This document shows positions 8,511 to 16,856 of a DNA stretch of 64,000 bases, one piece after another. The notes beneath the pieces are model-generated. The model ran no database searches. It worked only from the letters and a program-made list of their open reading frames with translations, and had not been told where the DNA came from. The stretch's first letter is position 1; each line of letters starts with the position of its first letter. Origin of the DNA: a bacterium HR10. GTDB lineage: Bacteria > Acidobacteriota > Blastocatellia > HR10. The stretch is taken from positions 28,487 through 92,486 of the forward strand of contig BEHM01000005.1 of the NCBI GenBank assembly GCA_002923315.1, in the 5' to 3' direction. The translations under genes and the position numbers were made by a program.

Positions 8511-9857
8511 ATGGGAGGAACGCAATATATTCTCACCTGCCTCAGCCCCGTTCACGTGGGGACGGGACGGCAATGCGGAAGATTCGACGGCGCGTATCAC
8601 AACGGGCGCTGGTACGTGATGGATCTCGACCGCGTGCTCGCGCGCGGTGGGGAGGCGAATGCGCTCGCGCGCGCCATGAGCGAGCGTGCGTTCGCGTGGT
8701 CGGCCTGGCTCAACGAGAGAGGGATCGCGCCGTCGGACGTGGCCGCTTATGACCTGCCGTGCCCGCAGGACCCCGGAGACACTCCCATCCGCGAAGCTCT
8801 GAAGGACGTGCACGGGCGGCCTTATCTGCCGGGCAGCTCGATCAAAGGCGCCATCCGCACGGCCATTCTCTGGCGCTTGATGGGTGAGGCGCCCGATCGT
8901 CAGCAGTTCGCCGCGCGCTACGTGCAGCTTTGTTTGAAAGCGTCGGAGGTGCTGACGGCTTTGAGAGAGGCCCGGGCGTTCGATCGCCCTGAAGAACATC
9001 GCGCCGTGCTCGCCCGGATCTTCAGTGTCAACGAGGATGAAGCCGAAGCGTTGCGGCAGACGCTCTATCGGGTGCTGAACGTCGAGGAGAGCCGATTGGA
9101 GCGCGACTGGCGCGTGTTCCAGAAGCGCTTGGGACAACTGGGCCGCAGCCGCGAATGGCTCGGCCAGCCGGTCGAACGGGCCGTGCTCGGGCGAGATCCG
9201 AACCACGATCTTCTGCGCGCGCTTCAGGTGAGCGACAGCCGTCCCGTCGGGCGCGACCGATTGGCCGTCGGCCTCGTCTGGACGTACACGCGGCGCGGCC
9301 GGCGGCTCGTCGAGAAGCGGGAGCAAGAGGAAGAATGCAAAATTTTCGTCGAGTGGCTCCTGCCCGAGACCGCGCTCACCTTCGATCTCCGCACCGATGA
9401 CGTCCTCTTCACCGAACGCGCCGAGCGCGAGCTGCATTTTCGGGGACCGAAAGAGCAGGCGCTGCGCGAACTGGCGCGCACCTGCAACGCCTATGCCCGC
9501 GCCGTCATCGGGATGGAGAGAGTTTTCTTCGAGCAATACGACCTGCGCCCGATCGCGGAGTTTTACGCCGAGCTTGACACGATGCTCAACGCTCTTCGCG
9601 ACGGCGCGTTTCTGCTCAACATCGGCTGGGGTGGCGGCTGGGAGGTGAAAACCATCGGCGATCTCTTGCGGCGGGTGCTCTCGCCGGAGAAGTTCGCCGA
9701 GCTGCGCCGACGGTATTGCCTGGGCGAAGACCCGAGGACGCATCGGATAGACGTCAACGCCCCATTCCCCCACACGCGGCGCATCGGCTATGAGGGCGGC
9801 GCGCCCATGTATCCGTTGGGATGGGTGAGAGTGGAACCGGGAGGTGACCTGGGATGA
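8511..9857 (+). CDS. csm5: Type III-A RAMP subunit Csm5
   Basis: The product is 448 residues starting YILTCLSPVHVGTG, the RAMP first strand and glycine loop of Csm5. The family signature YLPGSSIKGAIRTAILW follows near residue 110, and GWGGGWEVKTIGDLL toward the C-terminus forms the second glycine-rich loop. Csm5 caps the 3' side of the Csm filament and helps crRNA maturation. ATG 8511 has GAGGGA six bases upstream. ATG 8493 overlaps the csm4 stop (ATGA) and is an equally plausible coupled start adding six residues. It is the last structural gene of the complex; 132 bases separate it from the ring nuclease. Confidence 0.93.
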   Translation: MGGTQYILTCLSPVHVGTGRQCGRFDGAYHNGRWYVMDLDRVLARGGEANALARAMSERAFAWSAWLNERGIAPSDVAAYDLPCPQDPGDTPIREALKDVHGRPYLPGSSIKGAIRTAILWRLMGEAPDRQQFAARYVQLCLKASEVLTALREARAFDRPEEHRAVLARIFSVNEDEAEALRQTLYRVLNVEESRLERDWRVFQKRLGQLGRSREWLGQPVERAVLGRDPNHDLLRALQVSDSRPVGRDRLAVGLVWTYTRRGRRLVEKREQEEECKIFVEWLLPETALTFDLRTDDVLFTERAERELHFRGPKEQALRELARTCNAYARAVIGMERVFFEQYDLRPIAEFYAELDTMLNALRDGAFLLNIGWGGGWEVKTIGDLLRRVLSPEKFAELRRRYCLGEDPRTHRIDVNAPFPHTRRIGYEGGAPMYPLGWVRVEPGGDLG

Positions 9858-9989
9858 ACGCAACGGCTTTTCGGAGCGCGCGTGAGTCATCGCTTCCCCA
9901 AATGATGGAACCACGCGGGACCACGGGTGAATAAACGCCAGGGGAGTTCGACGCGTCACGAGTTTTTTTCGAGGAGAACGGAAAGAGCT

Positions 9990-11204
9990 ATGGTAAGACG
10001 ACGCATGCGATCGCAAGACGTTCGCCACATCTTCGTGGCCGTGACGGGACAGACGCCGCAGATCGTCACCGAGACGCTCTATGCGCTCATGGTCGAGTGG
10101 CGCATCCCCATCTCGGAGGTGTTCGTCATCACCACCCGCGTCGGGGCCGAACGCATTCGGCGCGATCTGCTCGATCCGGCGCAAGGGCAGCTCTTCGCCT
10201 TCTGCCGCGAGTACGGCTTCGATCCAGGGTCCATCCGCTTCGACGAGACGCACATTCTGACGATCACCCGAACGTCGCGGCGCCATCGTCGGGCGGGCGG
10301 AGCGGTCTCCGCCTCGCAGGAGGAACTCGACGACATCCGCACGGTGGAGGACAATCGCTGCCTGGCCGAACAACTGCTCGGCATCATCCAACAGCTCACC
10401 GACGATCCGCGCACGGTCGTGCACGGTTCGATCGCCGGCGGTCGCAAGACGATGTCGGCCTATATGCTCTTGGCCTTCACGCTCTACGGGCGGGAGCAGG
10501 ATCGGCTCTATCACGTGCTCGTGCCCGAGCCGTTCGAGCACAACCCGCAGTTCTTCTTCCCCCCGCGACGGGAGCAGTGGATCGGGGTCGGCGTCGGACA
10601 GGTGGTCTCCACGCGCCAGGCCCGCATTGATCTGGCCGAGATTCCGTTTGTGCGCTTGCGCTCGTGGGTCCTCAAGGAGAAGAAGTTGCGCCGGACCATC
10701 GAGGAGCAGATTCGCGTGGTGCAGCGCGAGCTGAATCGCGAGGCCGAGAAGTGGGAGACGCTCGTCATTGACTATTCGGCGCGGCAGGCGCGCTTCGGCG
10801 ATCGTCTGTTGCCCGTGCACGGCGTGAAGCTCGCGTTGCTCGCCTACTTCGCCGAGCGCCGCGCCGCCCACCCCCAGCATGCGAGCGGTTCCGCGAAGCT
10901 TCAGGAGTGCCCCGCGTGCTTCCAGGAGTACAGCGAGTTTGACTACACGCATTATTGTGAGCTGTGCCGGGTGTTCGCCTCTCCCGCGAGCGGCGCGACG
11001 ACGGCCAAACAGGGCGAGCGATTCGATCAGGACCTCTTCCTCTCCTACCGCGCCAAGCTCAATCGCGCGCTCCGGCAGGGGGGCTTCCCCGACGAATTGC
11101 AGATCGTCAACATCACGCCGATGCGACGCGGTGCGCGCTATGGGCTGCGGCTCGATCCCCGCCGCATTCACCTGGTGAAGGGCTCGATGACACCCGGTGA
11201 GTAA
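9990..11204 (+). CDS. CRISPR-associated ring nuclease, Cas_NE0113 (TIGR02584)-like CARF protein with zinc-ribbon-like C-terminal extension
   Basis: The first ~205 residues match the Cas_NE0113 family: VTGQTPQIVTETLYAL near the start, then HGSIAGGRKTMSAYML and YHVLVPEPFE. NCBI labels such proteins CRISPR-associated ring nuclease Csm6. The G-G-R-K segment is the CARF pocket expected to bind and cut cyclic oligoadenylate, ending Cas10 signalling. The protein then continues for ~200 residues, beyond the family's usual size as I know it. That part holds a helical stretch (LKEKKLRRTIEEQIRVVQ) and Cys307-x2-Cys310-x12-Cys323-x2-Cys326, a likely zinc ribbon of unknown role. ATG 9990 was chosen because it precedes the conserved start; ATG 10005 is an alternative. 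Confidence 0.8.
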   Translation: MVRRRMRSQDVRHIFVAVTGQTPQIVTETLYALMVEWRIPISEVFVITTRVGAERIRRDLLDPAQGQLFAFCREYGFDPGSIRFDETHILTITRTSRRHRRAGGAVSASQEELDDIRTVEDNRCLAEQLLGIIQQLTDDPRTVVHGSIAGGRKTMSAYMLLAFTLYGREQDRLYHVLVPEPFEHNPQFFFPPRREQWIGVGVGQVVSTRQARIDLAEIPFVRLRSWVLKEKKLRRTIEEQIRVVQRELNREAEKWETLVIDYSARQARFGDRLLPVHGVKLALLAYFAERRAAHPQHASGSAKLQECPACFQEYSEFDYTHYCELCRVFASPASGATTAKQGERFDQDLFLSYRAKLNRALRQGGFPDELQIVNITPMRRGARYGLRLDPRRIHLVKGSMTPGE

Positions 11205-11221
11205 AGTCTGGGTTCACATAC

Positions 11222-11755
11222 CGTTCCGCAACATTAAGCCCGCGAAGCGGGCGCGCGAGTATAGCCTAGGGCGAGCCGAAGGCGGGGCCATTCGAGAGAC
11301 CACCATTCCGCACAAAGCCTGCGAAGCAGGCGTCCGAATCTAGCCCAGGGTGAGCCGAACGCGAGGCCATTCGAGAGACCACCATTCCGCACAAAGCCTG
11401 CGAAGCAGGCGTCCGAATCTAGCCTAGGGCGAAGCCGTCAGGCGAGCCCTAGGACAACGTCGGCACAATCATTCCCCGAGCCCCCGAAGGGGGCGTCCCA
11501 TCCGTGCGGTCGCACGCCGCGTTCGCGCAAACGGCGTCACGGTCCGCATCCACATGGGCCGCCCGCTCGCGCGGGCTTGGGGGAAATTGTTGGGGGGCTC
11601 TCGTTCCTAGGGCTCGCTTCGCTCACCCTAGGCTAAACTCGAACGCCCGCTTCGCGGGCTCGGAGGCAGAAGGGGGTGGTCTCACAACATGGGCTCGCTC
11701 CGCTCGCCCTAGGCTAAACTCGAACGCCCGCTTCGCGGGCGTGCAGGCGAATAAC
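11222..11755. repeat. Modular hairpin repeat block B
   Basis: Block B separates the ring nuclease from the adaptation genes. Its left side has tandem units of about 80 bases starting at 11224, 11306 and 11385. Each unit contains TTCCGCA, a GCCTGCGAAGCAGGC-type hairpin, CCGAATCTAGCC, and GCCATTCGAGAGACCACC. Next come a CCTAGG-bounded hairpin, a CCCCCGAAGGGGG hairpin and the core at 11491-11564. The right side repeats the hairpin modules in reversed orientation. The core matches the reverse complement of the block A core: both ends and the segment GTGCGGTCGCACGC are shared. No protein is encoded convincingly. Confidence 0.85.
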
Positions 11756-11881
11756 AGCACGCCATCAACAATGAATAAGGGGCGCAAGCGGGCAACCTGG
11801 CGCCCCTTCCAATCGGGCCGGGCATGGAAACCTTGCCAGCAAGATGGACCCCTCTTCACGAAGCGAACCGTCGCCCTTAAG

Positions 11882-12271
11882 ATGACCGGCATGACCGAAA
11901 AGATGAACATCGCAAAACTGCACATCTCTCGCCACGCCGCTCGGCGGATGGCGCGTCGGGGGATCACTCTCCGTGACCTCGACCTCACGCTTCGCTTCGG
12001 ACGGAAAATTCATCGCACGGGTGTGACGTTCTACTTCTTCGGGCGGCGCCAGATTCCGCGCGGCCTGGAGCGCCAGTTGGAGCGCCTGGTGGGGACGACG
12101 CTCATCGTCGCCGACGGTCAGCTCATCACCGCCTATCGCAACAAGCGCGCCATCGCCACGATCAAGAAGAAGCCCAAGCGTCGCGCCAAGCTCCTGCCCA
12201 ACCCTGTTCCCGCCCTTTTGACCTGCGCGCCGATGGCTGACGATCGGCCCCTTTGGGGATTCTGCGCCTGA
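11882..12271 (+). CDS. DUF4258 domain protein next to cas1
   Basis: The product is about 129 residues. Residues ~10-100 fit DUF4258: a first helix SRHAARRMARRGI, a central RKIHRTGVTFYFF strand, and VADGQLITAYRNK at the end. DUF4258 is a small RelE/toxin-like fold often found in defence and toxin-antitoxin settings, but its activity is generally unproven. ATG 11882 is the first in-frame ATG outside repeat block B; 11891 and 11903 are alternatives. No antitoxin-like partner is visible. It lies upstream of cas1 on the same strand, 72 bases away, so cotranscription is plausible. The basic tail KKKPKRRAK suggests nucleic acid contact, which is inference. Confidence 0.6.
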   Translation: MTGMTEKMNIAKLHISRHAARRMARRGITLRDLDLTLRFGRKIHRTGVTFYFFGRRQIPRGLERQLERLVGTTLIVADGQLITAYRNKRAIATIKKKPKRRAKLLPNPVPALLTCAPMADDRPLWGFCA

Positions 12272-12343
12272 AGCCGCAGCCTGAACAGCCGGCCGAGGGG
12301 CCTGCCCGTGATCCGGCCCCTCGTGCCGGCTCGCGGAGGCGCC

Positions 12344-13342
12344 ATGAGTTCGCTGTATCTGGTGGAACAAGGACTGCTCGTTCGACAAAACGGCGAGCGC
12401 CTGATCCTCTATCGCGAGAAGACGCCGATCGCCGAGGTTCCGCTTCTGAAGATCGAGCGCGTCATCGTCTTCGGCCATGTCCATTTGACGACCGGGGCGA
12501 TCTCGGCCCTCCTGCGGCACGGCATTGATACGGCCTTCTTCTCCTGGCATGGGCGGCTCAAAGGCCGTCTGGTCGCGGTGGAATCGAAGAACATCCCGCT
12601 GCGCCTGAAGCAGTACGAACGGGCTCGCGACGACGCCTTCGCCAGCGAGCTGGCCCGCCAGATCGTGCGAGCGAAGGTGCAGTCTTCCCTGCGCGTGATC
12701 GCCCGCTATCGGCGCAACCATCCCGAATGGTCGGCCGACGACGTCGTCGCAGAGCTGGAGCGCGCGCTCACGGCTCTTGAGCGACCGCAGCCGCTCATGA
12801 CCCTCCGCGGTCTGGAAGGGCAGGCCGCCGCCGCGTATTTTCAGGCCTACGGGAGCATGTTCCGGCGCTCCCTTCGATTCCACAAGCGCTCGCGCCGTCC
12901 GCCTCAGGACCCGGTCAATGCCGCCCTCTCCCTCGGCTACGCCCTGCTCCTCAACGAGGCGTTGGCGATCGTCTCCGCTGTGGGCTTTGATCCCTATCTC
13001 GGATTCCTCCACGCTCCCGAGTACGGACGGTGCAGCCTGGCGCTCGACCTGATGGAGGAGTTCCGCGCCGCCACGATTGATCGGCTCGTGCTGACGCTCT
13101 TCAATACCGAGGCCCTGTCGCCCGAGCATTTCACCGCCCCCGAGAGCGGCGGCGTCTGGTTCACACCGGACGCGAAGAAGCACTTCCTCCGCCAATACGA
13201 GGACATGATGCAGCGTGCCTTCATCTCCCGCCATACGGGCCACCGCACAAGTTTCCGCCGGCTCCTGCTGGAACAGGCCGAACGCCTGGCGCACGCCATC
13301 ACCACCGGCGGGGAATACACCCCATACTTGGCCGAACCCTGA
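12344..13342 (+). CDS. cas1: CRISPR adaptation integrase Cas1
   Basis: The product is 332 residues. It has the Cas1 N-terminal beta domain (SLYLVEQGLLVRQNGERLIL, then IERVIVFGHVHLTTGAI) and the helical catalytic domain. The metal-binding positions appear as Glu in GYALLLNEAL, His in GFLHAPEYGR and the acidic pair in LDLMEEFR. Cas1 with Cas2 inserts new spacers at the leader end of the array. ATG 12344 follows GGAGG. The GTG 36 bases earlier is rejected because homologues start near the MSSLY strand. Cas2 begins 2 bases after the stop. Confidence 0.97.
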   Translation: MSSLYLVEQGLLVRQNGERLILYREKTPIAEVPLLKIERVIVFGHVHLTTGAISALLRHGIDTAFFSWHGRLKGRLVAVESKNIPLRLKQYERARDDAFASELARQIVRAKVQSSLRVIARYRRNHPEWSADDVVAELERALTALERPQPLMTLRGLEGQAAAAYFQAYGSMFRRSLRFHKRSRRPPQDPVNAALSLGYALLLNEALAIVSAVGFDPYLGFLHAPEYGRCSLALDLMEEFRAATIDRLVLTLFNTEALSPEHFTAPESGGVWFTPDAKKHFLRQYEDMMQRAFISRHTGHRTSFRRLLLEQAERLAHAITTGGEYTPYLAEP

Positions 13343-13344
13343 TC

Positions 13345-13638
13345 ATGCCGATTAAGCGCGTCATGTTTTACATCATCAGCTACGACATCGCCGACGACAA
13401 ACGGCGCACCCAGGTCGCCGAGATCCTCAAGGACTTCGGCACCCGCGTCCAATACAGCGTCTTTGAGTGCCTGCTGACGGAGGACCAGTTCATGGTCTTG
13501 CTCAATCGGCTTCGGCGCGAGATTGATCCGGCGACCGATAGCCTGCGCTGCTATCGGCTCTGCCAGGCCTGCGTGGACGAGATCATCGTCGAGGGGCGCG
13601 GCGATGTCACCCGTCAGGAGGACATCTACATCTGGTGA
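13345..13638 (+). CDS. cas2: CRISPR adaptation protein Cas2
   Basis: The product is 97 residues with the ferredoxin-like Cas2 fold: first strand MFYIISYDIADDKRR, whose Asp is the conserved nuclease-site residue, then VAEILKDFGTRVQYSVFEC and a C-terminal strand ending DIYIW. It is the structural core of the Cas1-Cas2 integrase. It directly follows cas1 and is followed by the array leader, the usual order for an adaptation module. ATG 13345 is used; an internal ATG 13363 would remove six basic residues. Confidence 0.96.
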   Translation: MPIKRVMFYIISYDIADDKRRTQVAEILKDFGTRVQYSVFECLLTEDQFMVLLNRLRREIDPATDSLRCYRLCQACVDEIIVEGRGDVTRQEDIYIW

Positions 13639-14034
13639 GCTTGAGCCGATCTTCGAGCGCGCAAAGGGAGGCCAGAGCGCAATGCTCGACGTATTGGCAG
13701 AAGAGGCGATCCCGCGTGCGGCGGCTCCTGGACCTGTAGGATCCCAAAGGCGCTGGGCGGATACATGACCGTTGACTTTTTAGGCGAGATGGGGTAAATA
13801 GAAAGACGACTTTGCCGAAGTCGGCCTGGTGTTTGACAACCTGGAGGTCCTGGTTTTGGAAGGGGGGTAAGGGGGGTTATCACTGGAAGGCTAAGATGTG
13901 GAGTTTCAGGAGGTTAGGTCGAAAAATCGGTCCCCTTATGGCCCTTCCGTTGGGGGCTGAAGGGCGGGGGGGTATGGGGGTTATCACTTTCGCCCACCTA
14001 ACCCATTGGAATTTCAAAACTAAAACCCCCGGCG
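13639..14034 (+). promoter_or_regulatory. CRISPR leader
   Basis: These 396 bases between cas2 and the first repeat hold no credible gene and should contain the array promoter and the spacer-integration signals. A 23-base imperfect duplication stands out: 13862-13884 and 13966-13988, each a G-run, a short TA-rich step, a second G-run and TTATCACT, 20 of 23 bases equal and 104 bases apart. The leader position fits repeat conservation, since the degenerate repeat is at the far end. Confidence 0.65.
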
Positions 14035-15512
14035 GTCGGAAACCAGGACTCGCTTTAAAGAGGATTGCGACTCGCGCGTCCCGATCATCGCCGTTTTTCC
14101 CCCGCGCCCGGTCGGAAACCAGGACTCGCTTTAAAGAGGATTGCGACAGGACTTCGCTTAAGAGGAACCAGAAGTCCTCGTCTGTCGGAAACCAGGACTC
14201 GCTTTAAAGAGGATTGCGACGATGGTTAACTCCATCCAGCCCTCGCGGGCCCACCTAAACGTCGGAAACCAGGACTCGCTTTAAAGAGGATTGCGACTCA
14301 ACACCGTGCTCGTCGGTGTGGGAGTGGAACGCGCCCATGTGTCGGAAACCAGGACTCGCTTTAAAGAGGATTGCGACGGTCGCACTTGTCACTCCACGGG
14401 GATCAACTCGATCCCGTCGGAAACCAGGACTCGCTTTAAAGAGGATTGCGACTTCTTGTGAGCCGCTCGGCGAAACTCAAAAACGCTTTCACGTCGGAAA
14501 CCAGGACTCGCTTTAAAGAGGATTGCGACGCTCATGCACTCTCTTCGTCTCTTTCTTCTCTTTCTTCCGTCGGAAACCAGGACTCGCTTTAAAGAGGATT
14601 GCGACCGAGAGATCTGTGCAATCGAGGATGAGATCTCCCGCCTTGTCGGAAACCAGGACTCGCTTTAAAGAGGATTGCGACGCATATCGCAATCGCGCGC
14701 TCCGGTCATCCCGATTGTTTCGTCGGAAACCAGGACTCGCTTTAAAGAGGATTGCGACACAGCTCCCCGGGGAGCGGTCCTCCCTCAAGCTTTTGGCTCT
14801 GTCGGAAACCAGGACTCGCTTTAAAGAGGATTGCGACAATTCATCGTGTATCTCGCGGACGCACTCTTCGAGATCGTGTCGGAAACCAGGACTCGCTTTA
14901 AAGAGGATTGCGACCGCGATCGACGACCGCGCGCCGTTTGGGGGAGGGGGTTATGTCGGAAACCAGGACTCGCTTTAAAGAGGATTGCGACAGCGCTGAG
15001 AGCGCTCCCTCCACTCCCCGCACCCCCAGTCGGAAACCAGGACTCGCTTTAAAGAGGATTGCGACCAACTTCATCCAGCCCTCCTGTGCCCACCGGATCT
15101 TTGGTCGGAAACCAGGACTCGCTTTAAAGAGGATTGCGACCGTCACGTTTTGTCCAGTTGTGTGTGTGGGCCGTTCAACTGTCGGAAACCAGGACTCGCT
15201 TTAAAGAGGATTGCGACGAGAATTGTCGTCACGCTCGGGATTAGCCCTTTTGAGAGTCGGAAACCAGGACTCGCTTTAAAGAGGATTGCGACCATCGCCG
15301 CCGGAGCGGCTGATAGCGCAGTGGGAACATTGCGTCGGAAACCAGGACTCGCTTTAAAGAGGATTGCGACTCCCGGTAGCGAACGAGCGTTGCCCGACAG
15401 TCCCAGAGTCGGAAACCAGGACTCGCTTTAAAGAGGATTGCGACCTTCAGCCAGGACGGAGACGGCATGGCATACTCCCCTCCCAATGTTGGAAACCAGG
15501 ACTCGCTTTAAA
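14035..15512 (+). CRISPR. CRISPR array: 19 perfect 37-nt repeats, one degenerate terminal repeat, 19 spacers
   Basis: The repeat begins GTCGGAAACCAGG, has CTCGCTTTAAAGAGG in the middle and ends GATTGCGAC. The middle contains a short dyad, CTTTAAAG. Perfect copies start at 14035, 14111, 14184, 14261, 14341, 14416, 14493, 14569, 14645, 14722, 14801, 14878, 14955, 15029, 15104, 15181, 15256, 15334 and 15408. The last copy at 15488 has GTT for GTC and stops matching after base 25. Spacers are 36-43 nt. Cas2 and the leader are on the left, so the oldest end is on the right, where the repeat has decayed. Several spacers translate into protein-like frames (for example 14838-14877 and 15445-15487), suggesting coding protospacers. 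cas6 is not in the window. Confidence 0.98.
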
Positions 15513-15597
15513 TGGCGAAGATGCTTGCTTTCGTGCAAGTCGGGTGCGCCTTCACAGTGCGACTATCTGATGGCTTCAATGTGACGGAGGGTCTCCT

Positions 15598-16674
15598 ATG
15601 CCCACTTTCCTCTTGCCTTACATCTTTATTGGCGGTGGCCTGCTGGCTGGCGTCATCACTGAACGGCTTGTCCTGAATTGGCTCCGCCGATGGGCCGAGC
15701 GCACAACCTGGAAGCTGGACGAGGTCCTTATTGATGCTCTCCGAGGCGTCGCCTTCTTGCTGCTGACCCTGCTGGGCCTTCATCTGGCTCTCGTCTACTG
15801 GCGCTTGCCGCCGCCCTACGAGCGGATACTGTCCAAGGCCATTGTGGCCTTGGCCCTGCTGATCGGGACCGTTGCTCTGATGCGGTTTCTGTCCGGCGTT
15901 GTTATTCATTATGCCAGCCGATACGTCCTTGTCCCGGCCACGACCAGCGCCTTTCAGACTATCGTCCGGGTCAGTATCTTCGTCGTCGGTCTGATGGTCA
16001 TCTTCCAAACCCTGGGTGTCAATGTGACGCCCATCCTGACGGCTCTTGGCGTCGGCGGCCTGGCCATCGCCCTGGCCCTCCAGGATACCTTGGCCAACCT
16101 CTTTGCTGGCCTTCACATCCTGGCCGTGCGGCAGATTCGACCCGGTGATTTCGTTCGGCTCGAATCCGGTGAGGAGGGGTATGTCGGTGATATCGGATGG
16201 CGCAATACGACGATTCGGACACTCACCAACAACCTGGTCATCATCCCGAACACGAAGCTGGCGGGCGCGATCGTGACCAACTACAGCCTGCCCGAGTCCG
16301 AGACGGCCGTCCTTGTGCAGGTCGGCGTCAGTTATGACAGCGACCTCGAGTGGGTCGAGCGGGTCACTCGCGAGGTCGCCCGGGACGTCCTGCGGACCGT
16401 GCCGGGCGGCGTGCCCGATTTCGAACCTCTGATTCGGTACCAGACGTTTGGGGATTCCAGTATCCAGTTCACCGTCGTCTTGAGGGGGCGAACGTATCCC
16501 GACCAGCATCTCTTGCGACATGAGTTCATCAAGCGTCTTCATCAGCGTTACCGGGAAGAGGGCATTGAGATCCCCTTCCCCATTCGGACCCTCTACGTTC
16601 GGGAAGCGGCTCCAATCCTGAAGCGAGACCCAGGGGGAGACGAAAGATTAGGAGCGTCGGATCGTCCATCGTAG
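15598..16674 (+). CDS. mscS: Small-conductance mechanosensitive channel, MscS family
   Basis: The product is 358 residues. Four to five hydrophobic segments lie in the first ~180 residues, ending in the pore helix with LGVGGLAIALALQDTLANLFAGL. The cytosolic beta domain follows (RQIRPGDFVRLESGEEGYVGDIGWRNTTIRTL, IPNTKL) and then the alpha/beta cage. MscS opens under membrane tension to release solutes during hypo-osmotic shock. The gene follows TGACGGAGGG and lies between the decayed last CRISPR repeat (15488-15512) and a stray repeat fragment (16857-16883). Its codon choice looks somewhat less GC-driven than its neighbours, by eye only. Confidence 0.95.
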   Translation: MPTFLLPYIFIGGGLLAGVITERLVLNWLRRWAERTTWKLDEVLIDALRGVAFLLLTLLGLHLALVYWRLPPPYERILSKAIVALALLIGTVALMRFLSGVVIHYASRYVLVPATTSAFQTIVRVSIFVVGLMVIFQTLGVNVTPILTALGVGGLAIALALQDTLANLFAGLHILAVRQIRPGDFVRLESGEEGYVGDIGWRNTTIRTLTNNLVIIPNTKLAGAIVTNYSLPESETAVLVQVGVSYDSDLEWVERVTREVARDVLRTVPGGVPDFEPLIRYQTFGDSSIQFTVVLRGRTYPDQHLLRHEFIKRLHQRYREEGIEIPFPIRTLYVREAAPILKRDPGGDERLGASDRPS

Positions 16675-16856
16675 CCATAGGCGGCTTCTTCTTGGGGCCA
16701 CAGGGGGATCGTGTTCAGCATGTAGTGGTCTAATCTGGTATGGGCATGGGTCTGGCTAGGTCCAAGGCTGTCTGCCGGCAGATCGCCACTGGCCGGATCT
16801 GTCCTCTCGATGGCGATCCTGGGACCGAGTCCAGGGTCCCGCTCGGGCGAGCGGGG

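Noticed and set aside
9854..9934. 26-codon frame overlapping the csm5 stop
   Set aside because: Too short, no family resemblance, and the gap before the ring nuclease can be a plain leader.
8439..11171. 910-codon minus-strand open frame across csm5 and the ring nuclease
   Set aside because: It spans two well-supported plus-strand genes and has no family features; it is a high-GC shadow.
14072..14721. Possible relatedness of spacer 1 and spacer 9 (both with CGCGCG...TCATC)
   Set aside because: About 19 of 27 bases agree; with many spacer pairs compared this could be chance, unlike spacers 3 and 14.
14941..14954. Spacer 12 ends in a G-run plus GGTTAT, like the leader duplication
   Set aside because: The shared stretch is short and G-rich, so chance is sufficient.
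14523..15570. Open frames running through the CRISPR array, repeating RKPGLALKRIAT or SETRTRFKEDCD
   Set aside because: They are translations of the 37-nt repeats and change with spacer length; not genes.
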